A stretch of 64,000 nt of DNA from Kitasatospora sp. NBC_01287 (GCF_026340565.1 NZ_JAPEPB010000001.1:6236001-6300000), one strand, 5' to 3'. Shown: positions 1-8,874, numbered from the stretch's first letter. Numbers and translations are program-made. Notes: generated by a model not told the origin, from the letters alone.

Positions 1-1
1 C

Positions 2-343
2 GGCTTCGCGGTGCACGTGCCCCACTACGTGGCGCGTTCGGCCTACCCGGCCGCCGCCGTGCTGATCCTGGAGGCCGTCCAGTCCGCCACCGGCCTGGTG
101 CTGCCCGGGCAGGCGCTACGCGAGCGGGTCGGCGAGGTCTACGCCGACATCGAGGAGCAACTTTCCCAGGGCGATGACGAGCTGCGCTCGGCGATCCGCG
201 GCATGGAGGGCCAGTACGACGCGGTGGCGGGTGCCGAGAGCCGCGAGAGCCTGCTCGCCGAGGCCGCCGAGCTCCCCTCCGCCGAGGAGTTGGGCCGCCG
301 CTTCGAGGAGTTCCTCGCCGAGCACGAGCGCGGCGCGGAGTAG
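2..343 (+). CDS. PAC2 family protein, C-terminal part (5' end outside window)
   Basis: The reading frame is open from the window edge, so this is the C-terminal 113 residues of a longer gene. The visible part begins with an HVPHYVARS-type segment followed by a helix (AAAVLILEAVQ). This matches the end of actinobacterial PAC2 (proteasome assembly chaperone 2-like) proteins, which usually run to about 300 residues. The tail is charged and helical. Its biochemical role in actinomycetes is not settled. The next gene starts 15 bases downstream on the same strand. The family call rests on a short segment, so it is moderate. Confidence 0.6.
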   Translation, partial: GFAVHVPHYVARSAYPAAAVLILEAVQSATGLVLPGQALRERVGEVYADIEEQLSQGDDELRSAIRGMEGQYDAVAGAESRESLLAEAAELPSAEELGRRFEEFLAEHERGAE

Positions 344-358
344 CGTGTCCACCGGGGG

Positions 359-1363
359 GTGGGGTGGATGCGTGGACTGACCGGCGTCGCCGGGCTGGTG
401 GCGCTGCTGGTGCTGGCCGGCTGTTCGGGCTCCGGTGCCGGGCCGGCGGGGCAGCGGCAGCCGGTCCGCTCGACCGCGCCGACCGGGGCCGGCGCTCCGA
501 GCGGGCCCAGCACTCCTAGCCGGCCCAGCACCCCGAGCGGGCCGTACGTGGCGCTCGGGGACTCCTACACCGCCGGCTTGCAGGTCGCCCCGGCCGGCGG
601 CGGGCCCAAGGGCTGCGGGCGTTCTGCCGTCGACTATCCCGCGCTGGTGGCCGCCGGTCTGAAGCTGGCCCCGGGCCAGTTCGCCGATGTCAGCTGCTCC
701 AGCGCCACCACCGCCGATCTGACGGCCGCCCAGTCGGTCACCGGCGGCCCCAATCCGCCGCAGCTGGACGCACTGAGTGCCGACACCCGCCTGGTCACGG
801 TCGGGATCGGCGGCAACGACGCGGACTTCATGAGCGTGGTGAAGAAGTGCGCCGAGGACGGGCTGATGAACGCGGCGGCCAAGCTGGTCGACCCGCGCGC
901 GGCCAGGAGCGCCCCCTGCCAGGCCGCGTACACCGCCGCCGACGGCAGCGACAAGCTGGCCGGGGTGCTGGACACCGTCGGGCAGCGGCTGGCCGGGGTG
1001 CTGGGCGAGATCGCGCGGCGCGCGCCGCGGGCCAAGGTGTACGTGGTCGGCTATCCGGCGCTGCTGCCCGCCGACCCCGCCTCCTGCGCGCCGGTGCTGG
1101 GCGGCACGGTGACCGCGGGCGACCTGGCCTTCCTCGACACCCAGGAGCAGCGGCTCAACGCGGTGCTGCGCGAGCGGGCCGCGGCTGCCGGCGCGGGCTT
1201 CGTGGACACCTACACGCCCTCGCTCGGGCACGACATGTGCGCAGGCGGCCCCGACCGCTGGATCGAGCCGCCGCTCGCGGCCCCCGGCCGTGCTCCGCTG
1301 CACCCGAACGCGGCCGGCCAGCAGGGCATGGCGGCGGCGGTGCTGCGCAGCGTCGAGGGCTGA
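359..1363 (+). CDS. Secreted SGNH/GDSL hydrolase, lipoprotein
   Basis: The protein starts with a short basic stretch, a hydrophobic segment and a lipobox ending LAGCS, so it is probably exported and lipid-anchored. A Pro/Ser/Thr linker follows to about residue 60. The catalytic block I motif GDSYTAG is near residue 68, GIGGNDAD gives block III, and a late D-x-x-H-type segment (APLHPNAAGQQ) supplies the catalytic histidine. This is the SGNH hydrolase family (esterases and lipases). Several cysteines suggest disulfides. A GTG start at 359 and an in-frame ATG at 368 are both possible, each with a G-rich upstream stretch. The substrate cannot be told from sequence. Confidence 0.85.
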   Translation: MGWMRGLTGVAGLVALLVLAGCSGSGAGPAGQRQPVRSTAPTGAGAPSGPSTPSRPSTPSGPYVALGDSYTAGLQVAPAGGGPKGCGRSAVDYPALVAAGLKLAPGQFADVSCSSATTADLTAAQSVTGGPNPPQLDALSADTRLVTVGIGGNDADFMSVVKKCAEDGLMNAAAKLVDPRAARSAPCQAAYTAADGSDKLAGVLDTVGQRLAGVLGEIARRAPRAKVYVVGYPALLPADPASCAPVLGGTVTAGDLAFLDTQEQRLNAVLRERAAAAGAGFVDTYTPSLGHDMCAGGPDRWIEPPLAAPGRAPLHPNAAGQQGMAAAVLRSVEG

Positions 1364-1462
1364 GCCGGCCGGGCGCCGCTCCGCCGGAGCCCGCGTCCGC
1401 TCAGGCGGGGCCGCGTGCGCTCAGCCGGGGCTCGCGTCCGCTCAGCCGGGGCTCGCGTCCGC

Positions 1463-2023
1463 TCAGGCGGCGGCGCGGCAGACCGCCTCGGCCAACTCGG
1501 CCGCGTAGGCGTCGGTGAGCCGGCCGGGCCCGAAGAGCAGCCCGTACCAGAGCGGCGCGTAGACCAGATCGATCAGGAAGGCGTCGTCCGGGTGCCCGAC
1601 CTCGCCGCGCGTCCGGCCGCGGGCCAGTAGCTCGCCGACCACCGCGCGGCGGGGCGCGATGAGCTCCTCCCACATCCGGCGGGTGAACTCCTCGTCCTGC
1701 AGCGCCTCGGCGGCCAGCGCCCGGTTCAGCGTCCCGGCCACGCCCTGCGCGCTGCGGAAGGTCGCGGTCAGCAGCTCGCCCAGGTCGCCGCGGAGGCTGC
1801 CGGTGTCGGGGGCCGGCAACTCGACGGCGGCGAAACCGACCTGCACCTCCAGCACCACCTCGCCCTTGCCGCGGTAGCGCCGGTAGACGGTCTGCTTGGA
1901 GACACCGCTGCGAGCGGCGATGCCCTCCATGCTCAGGCCGCGGTAGCCGTTCTCGTCGACGAGCTCGACGGCCGCCCGGCGGATGGCGTCATCGACTGCG
2001 GGGTCACGGGGTCGTCCAGTCAT
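1463..2023 (-). CDS. TetR/AcrR family repressor
   Basis: This 186-residue protein has an N-terminal TetR helix-turn-helix (GYRGLSMEGIAARSGVSKQT, about residues 27–46) and a helical ligand-binding C-terminal half. The ATG at 2023 is chosen because it lies just before the TGRPRDP-type N-terminus usual in the family. The upstream open frame runs back through the divergent promoter and cannot be coding. It is divergent from the MFS gene at 2109, with a perfect inverted repeat between them. It therefore probably represses both genes and is relieved by a small molecule exported by the pump. The ligand is unknown. Confidence 0.88.
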   Translation of the reverse strand: MTGRPRDPAVDDAIRRAAVELVDENGYRGLSMEGIAARSGVSKQTVYRRYRGKGEVVLEVQVGFAAVELPAPDTGSLRGDLGELLTATFRSAQGVAGTLNRALAAEALQDEEFTRRMWEELIAPRRAVVGELLARGRTRGEVGHPDDAFLIDLVYAPLWYGLLFGPGRLTDAYAAELAEAVCRAAA

Positions 2024-2040
2024 GACAGTCACCTTACCGC

Positions 2041-2092
2041 TTGACATACGGTCCGTCTCGTATTGAAATAGAGATACGCAACGGACCGTATG
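2041..2092 (+). promoter_or_regulatory. Promoter and TetR-type operator between tetR and the MFS gene
   Basis: TTGACA at 2041–2046 and TGAAAT at 2064–2069 are 17 bases apart and form a good -35/-10 pair toward the MFS gene. Two perfect 12-base inverted arms, CATACGGTCCGT at 2045–2056 and ACGGACCGTATG at 2081–2092, bracket the -10. Each arm contains the near-palindrome ACGGTCCGT. A smaller pair, CGTAT 2059–2063 and ATACG 2074–2078, lies inside. This layout fits two TetR dimers bound over the promoter. Confidence 0.75.
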
Positions 2093-2108
2093 TGAATGGG
2101 GGTCTCCG

Positions 2109-3332
2109 ATGCGAACGTCCGGCACTTCCCGCCCGTCCCGCACCGCCCGCAGCCCGCTCCCCGCGCTGCTCTCGCTCTCCCTCGGGTACTTCACCCTGGG
2201 CACCTCCTCGTTGGCCGTGGTCGGCATCGGCGCACCGATCGGCCATGACCTGCACACCTCGCCGTCCGAGGTCGGCGTGCTGGTCAGTGTCTTCGCGCTG
2301 ACCTTCGCGCTCGCCGCGCCGCCGGCTCCCGCCCTGCTGCGCCGCCTGGACCGCCGCGCGGTGCTGCTGCTCGGCCTGGGCCTGATGGCCGTCGGCGGCG
2401 CGGTCAGCGCCCTGGCGCCCTCACTGGGCGCGCTGATCGCCGCCCGGGTGCTGGCGGGGCTGGGCGGTGCGATCTTCGGGCCCGCGGCCTCGGCGGCCGG
2501 CTCGCTCCTGGTCCCCGAGGAGCGAAGGCCCCGTGCGCTGGCCACCGTCTTCGCCGGCATGACGATCGCCGCCGTGCTCGGCGTCCCGCTCTCCTCCTAC
2601 CTCGGCGGCGCGCTCGGCTGGCGCTGGACACTGGCAGGCGTGGCGGGTGCCACGGTGCTCGCCTTCGCGCTGGTCGCGCTGCTGGTCCCGCCGCTGCCGG
2701 CCGGACCGCCGCCCACCCTCGCCGCCTACCGCACCGCGCTGCGCACCCCGGGCGTGCTGCCGGTGGTCGCCACCACGCTCTTCTTCATGGCCGCGCAGTT
2801 CACCGTCTACGGTGTGGCCGGCGCCTACCTGGCCGCGCGGTTCGGCCTGACGACGGGCGCGGTGACGGCGGTACTCTTCGCCTTCGGGGCGGTGGGCGTC
2901 ATCGGAAACGCCTGCGGGGCCCGGGTGTTCGCCCGGCTGGGCGGCGGACGGACCATCGCGCTGACCCAACTCGGCCTGGCAGCCTCGTTCGTGGGGCTGC
3001 TGGTGTCGCCGGCCGGGCCGGTTCCCGCGGTGCTGCTCTGCGCGGTCTGGGCCTTCTTCGGCCAGCTCTACCAGGCCCCGCAACAGGCCCGACTGATCGC
3101 CCTGGCCCCCGAGCAGCGCGGTCTGCTGCTGGCCCTGAACGCCTCGATGCTCTACGTCGGCATCAGCCTCGGGAGCCTGCTCGCCAGCTCCTTCCTGCCG
3201 CGCCTGGGAGCCACCGGGCTCACCGCGCTGGCGCTGCTGCCCATGCTCCTGGGCGTACTGACCCACCTGCGGTCCAACCGCTCCCACACTGTCCGCACCA
3301 CTCGTAACGCCGTTATTGGAGAAGCACTGTGA
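2109..3332 (+). CDS. MFS transporter, DHA1-type efflux
   Basis: This 407-residue protein has about 12 hydrophobic segments and the family length. The loop after helix 2 carries a basic RRLDRRAVL stretch like MFS motif A, and the fifth helix has the Gly/Pro-rich antiporter-type pattern. It resembles proton-coupled drug or sugar efflux proteins of the AraJ/CynX-like group. Its stop overlaps the start of the SnoaL-like gene by four bases, so the two are translationally coupled. It is controlled by the operator region at 2041–2092. The substrate is unknown. Confidence 0.82.
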   Translation: MRTSGTSRPSRTARSPLPALLSLSLGYFTLGTSSLAVVGIGAPIGHDLHTSPSEVGVLVSVFALTFALAAPPAPALLRRLDRRAVLLLGLGLMAVGGAVSALAPSLGALIAARVLAGLGGAIFGPAASAAGSLLVPEERRPRALATVFAGMTIAAVLGVPLSSYLGGALGWRWTLAGVAGATVLAFALVALLVPPLPAGPPPTLAAYRTALRTPGVLPVVATTLFFMAAQFTVYGVAGAYLAARFGLTTGAVTAVLFAFGAVGVIGNACGARVFARLGGGRTIALTQLGLAASFVGLLVSPAGPVPAVLLCAVWAFFGQLYQAPQQARLIALAPEQRGLLLALNASMLYVGISLGSLLASSFLPRLGATGLTALALLPMLLGVLTHLRSNRSHTVRTTRNAVIGEAL

Positions 3333-3697
3333 CGAACACCCAGCTTGTCGCCGACTACCTTGAGACCGTCTGGAACCAGGGCCGTACCGACCTCGCCGCC
3401 ACCTACATCGCCACCGACCTGCAGCAGCACAACCCCAAGCTGGCCGACGGCCGCACGGCGCTGGCCGGCCTGGTGGACGCGATCCGCGGCCAGCTGCCGC
3501 AGCTGCGCTTCGAACTGCGCCGGATCGCGGGGGAGGGTGACCTGGTCTTCGCCCACTCGCACTTCACCCCGGCGCCGGGTGCGCTGGGCATGGCGGTGGT
3601 GGACATCTTCCGGATCGAGGACGGCCTGATCGCCGAGCACTGGGACGTGAGCGAAGAGGTCCCGCAGGACACCGCGAGCGGGCGCCCGACCGTCTGA
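3329..3697 (+). CDS. SnoaL-like / NTF2-fold protein
   Basis: This 122-residue protein has the NTF2-like pattern: an N-terminal helix (LVADYLETVWNQG), an HNP segment (residues 32–34), then strands ending VVDIFRIEDGLIAEHWDV, typical of SnoaL-like polyketide cyclase or ester cyclase relatives. The GTG start overlaps the TGA of the MFS gene in a GTGA junction, so it is co-translated with the pump. Such proteins may bind or modify a small hydrophobic ligand, but many have no known activity. A strong terminator follows. Confidence 0.8.
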   Translation: MTNTQLVADYLETVWNQGRTDLAATYIATDLQQHNPKLADGRTALAGLVDAIRGQLPQLRFELRRIAGEGDLVFAHSHFTPAPGALGMAVVDIFRIEDGLIAEHWDVSEEVPQDTASGRPTV

Positions 3698-3717
3698 CGC
3701 ACCGCCTGATTCCACAC

Positions 3718-3752
3718 CACTGCCCCACGGCCGTTCCGGTCGTGGGGCAGTG
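3718..3752 (+). terminator. Rho-independent-type hairpin after the MFS/SnoaL operon
   Basis: CACTGCCCCACGG pairs with a CGTGGGGCAGTG arm around a short loop, 20 bases after the SnoaL-like stop. There is no U-tract, as is usual for streptomycete terminators. It also lies downstream of the minus-strand gene at 3781 and may act in both directions. Confidence 0.75.
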
Positions 3753-3780
3753 CCGTCATGGGCGACCCGTGCCGGCGGCC

Positions 3781-4641
3781 TCAGGCGAGGCGGCCCAGCT
3801 CGGCCGGGGTCAGCGGTCGGCCGGTGACCAGAACGGTCCACTGCCAGCTCGCATCACGCCAGCGGTGCAGGTAGGTGCGGGGATCGGAGGCCCAACCGGT
3901 TCGGTAGGGCGGATCGGTCAGCGGCTGGCGGATCAGCTGTGCGCCGGTGAAGCCGTCGGGGACGGGCACCGGGTCCAGGTCCAGCACGAGGTAGCCGGTC
4001 TCCGGGTCCCCGTCGATGGGGGAGGGCCGGTTCAGCGCACCCGGCCAAGCGGCGGGGATGGGAAGCGGACTGCTGAGGTAGTGGGCGCGGGTCCGCTCGT
4101 AGCACCGCAACTCGCCGTGGTCGGCCGGGTCGTCGACGGGCAGGGCGAAGAGGCTCTCCGGCAGCGCGGTGTGGACCAGCAGGCCGGTCAGCTCCTCGCG
4201 GTACTCAGTGCCCGGGACGTCCGCGCACAGGACGATGGGCAGTTGGCTGTCGACCACCAGCCGCAAGGCGCCGCCGATCGAAGGGCCCGGCAACTCGACT
4301 CTTCGGGCGGACCGTTGCTCCCAGCGGGTCGCCTCCCCTGTCGGCAGCAGGTCGGTTGGACCCAACTCCGGCACGATCAGCCGCGCGGGGGAAGGGGAGA
4401 AGGCCCAGGGCAGTTCCCCGCTCGGGAAGCTCAACCCGAGAGGCTGCCAAGCTCCGAAGTTGACCTCGGAGACGCTGACCCGCCCCGCGCTCTCCGTCCG
4501 CCAATGTGACGGCGGTCGGAACGCGAAGTCGAGCACCGTTTCGACCGGTTCGGCCGGCGGGTGCCCGGGCCCGTGGTCGGCACGAGGCCGGACCGCTCGG
4601 TAACGTCCGGTCAGGCAGGTGGGTGGACCGACCGTCGCCAT
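3781..4641 (-). CDS. Hypothetical protein (second gene of a two-gene operon)
   Basis: I do not recognise this 286-residue protein. It has no clear signal peptide or membrane segment and is rich in Pro, Arg and Trp. The C-terminal third has SYLVLDLDPVP-like and WASDPRTYLHRWRDASWQW segments suggesting a soluble beta-rich fold. It starts three bases after the stop of the secreted protein gene at 4645–5388, so the two form one transcript. The N-terminal 40 residues are low in recognisable structure and the true start could be internal. Confidence 0.6.
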   Translation of the reverse strand: MATVGPPTCLTGRYRAVRPRADHGPGHPPAEPVETVLDFAFRPPSHWRTESAGRVSVSEVNFGAWQPLGLSFPSGELPWAFSPSPARLIVPELGPTDLLPTGEATRWEQRSARRVELPGPSIGGALRLVVDSQLPIVLCADVPGTEYREELTGLLVHTALPESLFALPVDDPADHGELRCYERTRAHYLSSPLPIPAAWPGALNRPSPIDGDPETGYLVLDLDPVPVPDGFTGAQLIRQPLTDPPYRTGWASDPRTYLHRWRDASWQWTVLVTGRPLTPAELGRLA

Positions 4642-4644
4642 CGA

Positions 4645-5388
4645 TCAGTCGCCCTTGCCGGTGGTGGGGCAGAGCTTGCTGTCGGCCGCGGTGACGCACA
4701 CGTCCCAGCCGCGGAACTTCTCGCCTGCGTTGCCGTCGTCCCCGAGGGCCGTCGAACCGTCAGCGAATCGGACCTTGAGGTTGACCATCGGGAACTTCAC
4801 CACCCCGGTCGTCCGACCGAAACCGTGGTTGACCTCAGTGCCGTTCGGCGCCGTCCCCGAGGTGGGCCCGTCAGCCCCGTCCGCCTTCCAGGTGGCGCAG
4901 GTCTTGTCGACATCATCCGGGATGTTGACCCCGCACTCGTAGTCGTAGGAAGCGCTGAAGCCGCTGGGGCCCGACCAGGGCGAGGAGTTCAGGGTCAGGC
5001 GCCAGCGACGGGAGTCCCCACCGAAGACGTACTCCTTCAGGCCGAGCTTGACCTGTTGGACCGGGCTGCACGACGACCCGTCGCAGTGTGCGTCGATCGC
5101 CCAGACATCGGCGGAGTTGTAGATGTAGTCGGTCGCCGCACCGCCCTGGCGCAGCTTGTAGCCCCGCGGTGTGTCAGTGCGGGGGTGCGGCGAGGCGGGC
5201 GCCAACTGCTGCTGGGCGGCAGCCGGGAGCGAGCCCAGCGGGGCGCCGGATTCCGGCAGCGGTGCAGCGGCGAAGAAGCCTACCTGCTGCGTTGCCACCA
5301 CATGGTCCGGTACGACGGCGTGGGCCGTCGGCGATCCGCAGGTCAGGAGTAGGGTGACCGCCCCGGCGGCGGCGAGAGGACGTGGCAT
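4645..5388 (-). CDS. Secreted hypothetical protein
   Basis: This 247-residue protein has an N-terminal Sec signal: MPRPLAAAGAV, a hydrophobic core, and probable cleavage after THAHA-like residues near 24. The mature part has six cysteines, several in pairs (HCDGSSC and later VCVTAADSKLC), suggesting disulfides. It is rich in aromatic and small residues, like an extracellular beta-sandwich. I cannot assign a family. It is the promoter-proximal gene of an operon with 3781–4641. Confidence 0.65.
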   Translation of the reverse strand: MPRPLAAAGAVTLLLTCGSPTAHAVVPDHVVATQQVGFFAAAPLPESGAPLGSLPAAAQQQLAPASPHPRTDTPRGYKLRQGGAATDYIYNSADVWAIDAHCDGSSCSPVQQVKLGLKEYVFGGDSRRWRLTLNSSPWSGPSGFSASYDYECGVNIPDDVDKTCATWKADGADGPTSGTAPNGTEVNHGFGRTTGVVKFPMVNLKVRFADGSTALGDDGNAGEKFRGWDVCVTAADSKLCPTTGKGD

Positions 5389-5559
5389 GGCTGCTCTTCC
5401 CTGCGGGATCCGTGGGTGCGAGGCGCGATTGTCCGTCTCTGTATATCGCCACTGCCCGCTCGGTGACGGGCGGCGCGCCAGAGCCCGCCCGGCTCTCGGC
5501 AGTTGATCCGGCTGCCATGGCCGGCCGGCACCCGCGGCTGACGGCCGGCCGGGTACGCG

Positions 5560-6294
5560 CTACGCCTGCCGCTGGTAGCGGCCGGGGGTGGTGCCGAAGG
5601 CGAGGCGGAAGGCTTCGACGAAGGCGCTCGGCGAGCGGTAGCCCGCGGCGGCGGCCACGGCGGTGACCGAGCGGTCCTCGGCGAGCAGCGCGAGGGCGTG
5701 GTGCAGGCGCAGTTGGGCCCGCCACTGGGGGAAGCTCAGACCGGTCTCGCGGCGGAAGAGGCGGCTGAGGGTCCGCTCGGCGGCGCCGACCGCGGTGCCC
5801 AGTTGGGCCAGGGTGCGCGGGTCGGCCGGGTCGGCGGCGAGCAGCGCGGCGACGTCGCGCAGCCGGGGGTCGCGCGGGGCGGGCAGGCCCAGCGGCAGTT
5901 CGGGCGCCTCGCGCAGCTGCTCCAGCGTCGCGCGCTCCAGGGTGGCGCGGCCCACCGGCTCGGGGCCGGTCAGGGTGGCGATCAGCTCGCGCAGCAGCGG
6001 GGAGAGCGCGAGCACGGCGGGGCGCTCCAGGCGCAGCGGGTTCCGCTCGGGGGCGAAGGTCAGGCAGCGCAACTCGCTCCGGCCGTGGGCCTGGTGGGAG
6101 TGCGCCACGCCGGCAGGGAGCCAGACCGCGCGGTGCGGCGGGACCACCCAGCTGCCCGTGGGGGTGAAGACGCGCAGCACGCCGAGGCCGGGGCAGGCCA
6201 GTTGGTTGACGGTGTGGAAGTGCCACTCGATCCGCTCGCCGTCCGCCAGTGGCCGCCGGGTCGGGCCGGTGTCATCGTGGCGGGTTGGCGACAT
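5560..6294 (-). CDS. AraC family transcriptional regulator with cupin sensor domain
   Basis: The N-terminal half (about residues 15–110) has a cupin-like pattern including HFHTVNQL and the segment VPPHRAVWLPAGVAHS. The C-terminal half (about 140–244) has two AraC helix-turn-helices and ends GYRSPSAFVEAFRLAFGTTP, the conserved second HTH. The ATG at 6294 is preferred to the upstream open start because the region beyond it contains the promoter and RBS of the divergent MFS gene. It probably controls that pump at 6350. The effector is unknown. Confidence 0.87.
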   Translation of the reverse strand: MSPTRHDDTGPTRRPLADGERIEWHFHTVNQLACPGLGVLRVFTPTGSWVVPPHRAVWLPAGVAHSHQAHGRSELRCLTFAPERNPLRLERPAVLALSPLLRELIATLTGPEPVGRATLERATLEQLREAPELPLGLPAPRDPRLRDVAALLAADPADPRTLAQLGTAVGAAERTLSRLFRRETGLSFPQWRAQLRLHHALALLAEDRSVTAVAAAAGYRSPSAFVEAFRLAFGTTPGRYQRQA

Positions 6295-6349
6295 ATCTTG
6301 GCAGAGTACCGGAAGCCCGTACCCGGTCGGCCGGGCCAGGCTGGAGGGC

Positions 6350-7600
6350 ATGAGCAGAGACACCGCCGGCACAGCCCCCGCCAGTGCGAGTGCCGCCCGC
6401 ACAGGCACCGCCCGCACAGGCACAGCCTGGCGCCGGATGCGCCTGTGGGGCCTGGCCCACGCCGTCGACGACCTCTACCAGGGCCTGGTGCCGGCCGTCG
6501 TCCCCTACTTCGTGCTCGACCGCGGCTACGGCTACGTCGCCGCCAGTGGGCTCACCCTGGCCGCCACGCTGGGCAGTTCCGTCCCGCAACCGTTCATCGG
6601 GCTGGCCGTGGACCGCTTCGCGCTGACCAGGCTGGCGCCCGCCGGGGTGGCGCTGGCGGGCCTGGGGCTGGGGCTCAGCGGGCTGGTGCACCCGTATCCG
6701 GCGGTCTGGCTGCTGGTGCTGCTGTCCGGGCTCGGGGTGGCCATGTTCCACCCGGCGGCGGGCAAGGCGGCCAGGGAGGCGGCCGGCGACAGCACGGCGG
6801 CGATGAGCGTCTTCGCGGCCGGCGGCAGCGTCGGATTCTTCCTGGCGCCGGTGCTGGCCACGCCCGTGCTGGTGGCCTGGGGCGTCGGTGCCACCGCGCT
6901 CTTCCTGCCGCCCGCGCTGCTGATGGCCTTCGTGCTGGTGCGGGCCGGCCGCCGCCGGGCCGCCCTGGCCGGAGCGGCCCGCCCGCGCACCGGTACGGAC
7001 CGCTGGGCCCCGTTCGCGGTGCTGACCGCCGTCTCGGTGGTCCGCTCGGTGGTCTTCTCCGGTCTGAGCACCTTCGTCGAGCTGTACTGGCTGCGCCACC
7101 TGCACGCCTCCCAGCTGGTCGGCGGCACGGCGCTGGCCTGCTTCCTGGGCGGCGGGGTGGCCGGTACCCTCGGGGGCGGGCGGCTGGCGGACCGGTTCGG
7201 CCTGGTCCGCACCGTCCAGTTGGGCACCGCGCTGACCGTCCCGGCCCTGCTGGCCCTGCGGCTGACACCCGGTCAGCTTCCGCCGCTGCTCTTCGCGCTG
7301 CTCGCCGGAGCGGCGCTCAACGTGCCGTTCGCCGTGCTGGTGAAGCTGGGCCAGGACTACCTGCCGACCCGCCCGGGCACCGCCGCCGGGGTCACCCTGG
7401 GCCTGGCGGTGAGCGTCGGCGGCCTGGTCGCGCCGGTCTTCGGGTTGATCGCCGAGCACCACGGCCCGCAGGGTGTGCTCTCGGTGCTGTGGGCGGTGCC
7501 GCTGCTCGGGGTGGCGCTCGGCTGCTTCCTGGTGGAGCCGGGGCCGGCGGATCAGCGCGAGCCGGCCCGCACGATGGACCCGGCGGGCAGGTCCCGGTAG
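6350..7600 (+). CDS. MFS transporter, fosmidomycin-resistance-like
   Basis: This 416-residue protein has about 12 hydrophobic segments. The first helix has the AHAVDDLYQGLVPAVVPYF pattern and the third loop has GVAMFHPAAGKAA. Both are typical of the Fsr-like branch of MFS exporters, where AMFHP is a hallmark. The ATG at 6350 follows a CTGGAGG ribosome-binding site. It is divergent from the AraC-type gene. Its last 49 bases overlap, tail to tail, the end of the MFS gene on the other strand. Confidence 0.83.
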   Translation: MSRDTAGTAPASASAARTGTARTGTAWRRMRLWGLAHAVDDLYQGLVPAVVPYFVLDRGYGYVAASGLTLAATLGSSVPQPFIGLAVDRFALTRLAPAGVALAGLGLGLSGLVHPYPAVWLLVLLSGLGVAMFHPAAGKAAREAAGDSTAAMSVFAAGGSVGFFLAPVLATPVLVAWGVGATALFLPPALLMAFVLVRAGRRRAALAGAARPRTGTDRWAPFAVLTAVSVVRSVVFSGLSTFVELYWLRHLHASQLVGGTALACFLGGGVAGTLGGGRLADRFGLVRTVQLGTALTVPALLALRLTPGQLPPLLFALLAGAALNVPFAVLVKLGQDYLPTRPGTAAGVTLGLAVSVGGLVAPVFGLIAEHHGPQGVLSVLWAVPLLGVALGCFLVEPGPADQREPARTMDPAGRSR

Positions 7601-8874
7601 CGGCGCAGCGGGGAGAACCAGAGGATCAGCGCGGCCAGTGGCAGGCCCCCGCAGGTCACCCACATCGCGGTCAGCACGCCGAGGTCGGAGGCCAGCGCAC
7701 CGGCGAGCAGGGCGCCGGCCGGCATCAGGCTGTAGTTGAGGAAGGCGCCGCTGGCGCTGATCCGCCCGAGCAGCTCGGCGGGCACGTAGCTCTGGGTGAA
7801 GGTGGCGCGCAGCACGTTGCCCGCCACCACGCCCATCGACACCGCGACTCCGCCGATCAGGTAGCAGAGCACCCCGGCGCCCCGGCCGGTCAGCGGGATG
7901 AGCAGCACCAGCGAGGGCAGTGCGACCTGGAAGAGCAGCACCGCGCGGGCCGTGCCGATCGCGGCGCCCACCCGGCGGGCCACCAGGGCGCCCAGGATGC
8001 CGCCGGCGCTCGCGGCACCGATCAGGCCGCCGAGCGCGCTCTCCGGCAGTCCGACCCGGTTCAGCAGGAAGAGCACCAGGATCGACTGCTGGGCCGTCAG
8101 CGCCAGGTTGGCGACGGCGCCGTTGAACAGGAAGGTGCGCAGCCAGCGGTCCCGCAGGAGGAGCCGCAGGCCCTCGCCGACCTCGCTGAGCAGGGTCGGC
8201 CGCTTGCGCTCGGCAGCGGGGGTCACCGTCTCGCGCTGCCTGATCGAGGCGGTGCAGACCAGCGAGATCACGAAGGTCGCGGTGTTCGCCAGCAGGCTGT
8301 CCACCGCGCCGAAGAGCTGGGCGAGCGTGCCGCCGGTGCCCAGGCCCACGATCTGCGCGGCCTGGGCGCTGCCCTGCAGCTTGGCGTTGCCCTCGGCCCG
8401 GTCCGACTCGGCGACCAGGGTGGGCAGGTAGGCGGTGTAGGCGGTCTGGAAGAAGACGGCGGAGGTGCCCGTGCCCAGGGCCACCAGGAGGAGCAGGAGG
8501 TAGCTCAGCAGACCCAGCGCGGCGGCGACGGGGACGGTCAGGTAGAGCAGCAGCGAGACGGCGGCCGAGGCCAGCATCACGGTGCGGCGGCGCAGCCGGT
8601 CCACCCAGGCACCGACCGGCAGGCCGAAGAGCAGCCAGGGCAGCCAGACGGCGGCGGTCAGCGCGCTGACCCGGAAGGCACCGGTGTGCAGCACGGTGAC
8701 GGCGATCAGCGGTAACGCGAGGCCGGTCACCGAGGAGCCGTACTTGCCGGCCACCTCGCCGGTGAAGAGCAGCCGGAAGTCGCGGTTGCGGCGCAGCAGG
8801 TTGCGGCGCGGCCCGGCGGCGACCTCGGCGGCATCGTCGGTGGATGACGCGGCCGGGGCGGACGAGAGCTTCAC
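7552..8874 (-). CDS. MFS transporter, MFS_3 / macrolide-efflux-like
   Basis: This 440-residue protein begins with a polar N-terminus, then RNRDFRLLFTGEVAGKYGSS. That is the usual entry to helix 1 in MFS_3 exporters (EntS and Mef-like), and VDRLRRRTVM forms the motif A loop. The GTG start overlaps the stop of the ArsR-like gene (GTGA), so the two form an operon with the regulator first. It is convergent with and overlaps the 6350–7600 gene by 49 bases. The substrate is unknown. Confidence 0.82.
   Translation of the reverse strand: MKLSSAPAASSTDDAAEVAAGPRRNLLRRNRDFRLLFTGEVAGKYGSSVTGLALPLIAVTVLHTGAFRVSALTAAVWLPWLLFGLPVGAWVDRLRRRTVMLASAAVSLLLYLTVPVAAALGLLSYLLLLLVALGTGTSAVFFQTAYTAYLPTLVAESDRAEGNAKLQGSAQAAQIVGLGTGGTLAQLFGAVDSLLANTATFVISLVCTASIRQRETVTPAAERKRPTLLSEVGEGLRLLLRDRWLRTFLFNGAVANLALTAQQSILVLFLLNRVGLPESALGGLIGAASAGGILGALVARRVGAAIGTARAVLLFQVALPSLVLLIPLTGRGAGVLCYLIGGVAVSMGVVAGNVLRATFTQSYVPAELLGRISASGAFLNYSLMPAGALLAGALASDLGVLTAMWVTCGGLPLAALILWFSPLRRYRDLPAGSIVRAGSR

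Noticed and set aside
5698..8715. Very long plus-strand open frame (about 1000 residues) through the MFS region
   Set aside because: It is a GC-driven shadow frame. Its composition is Gln/Arg/Gly-rich with no domain, and the real genes in the other frames have clear families and ribosome-binding sites.
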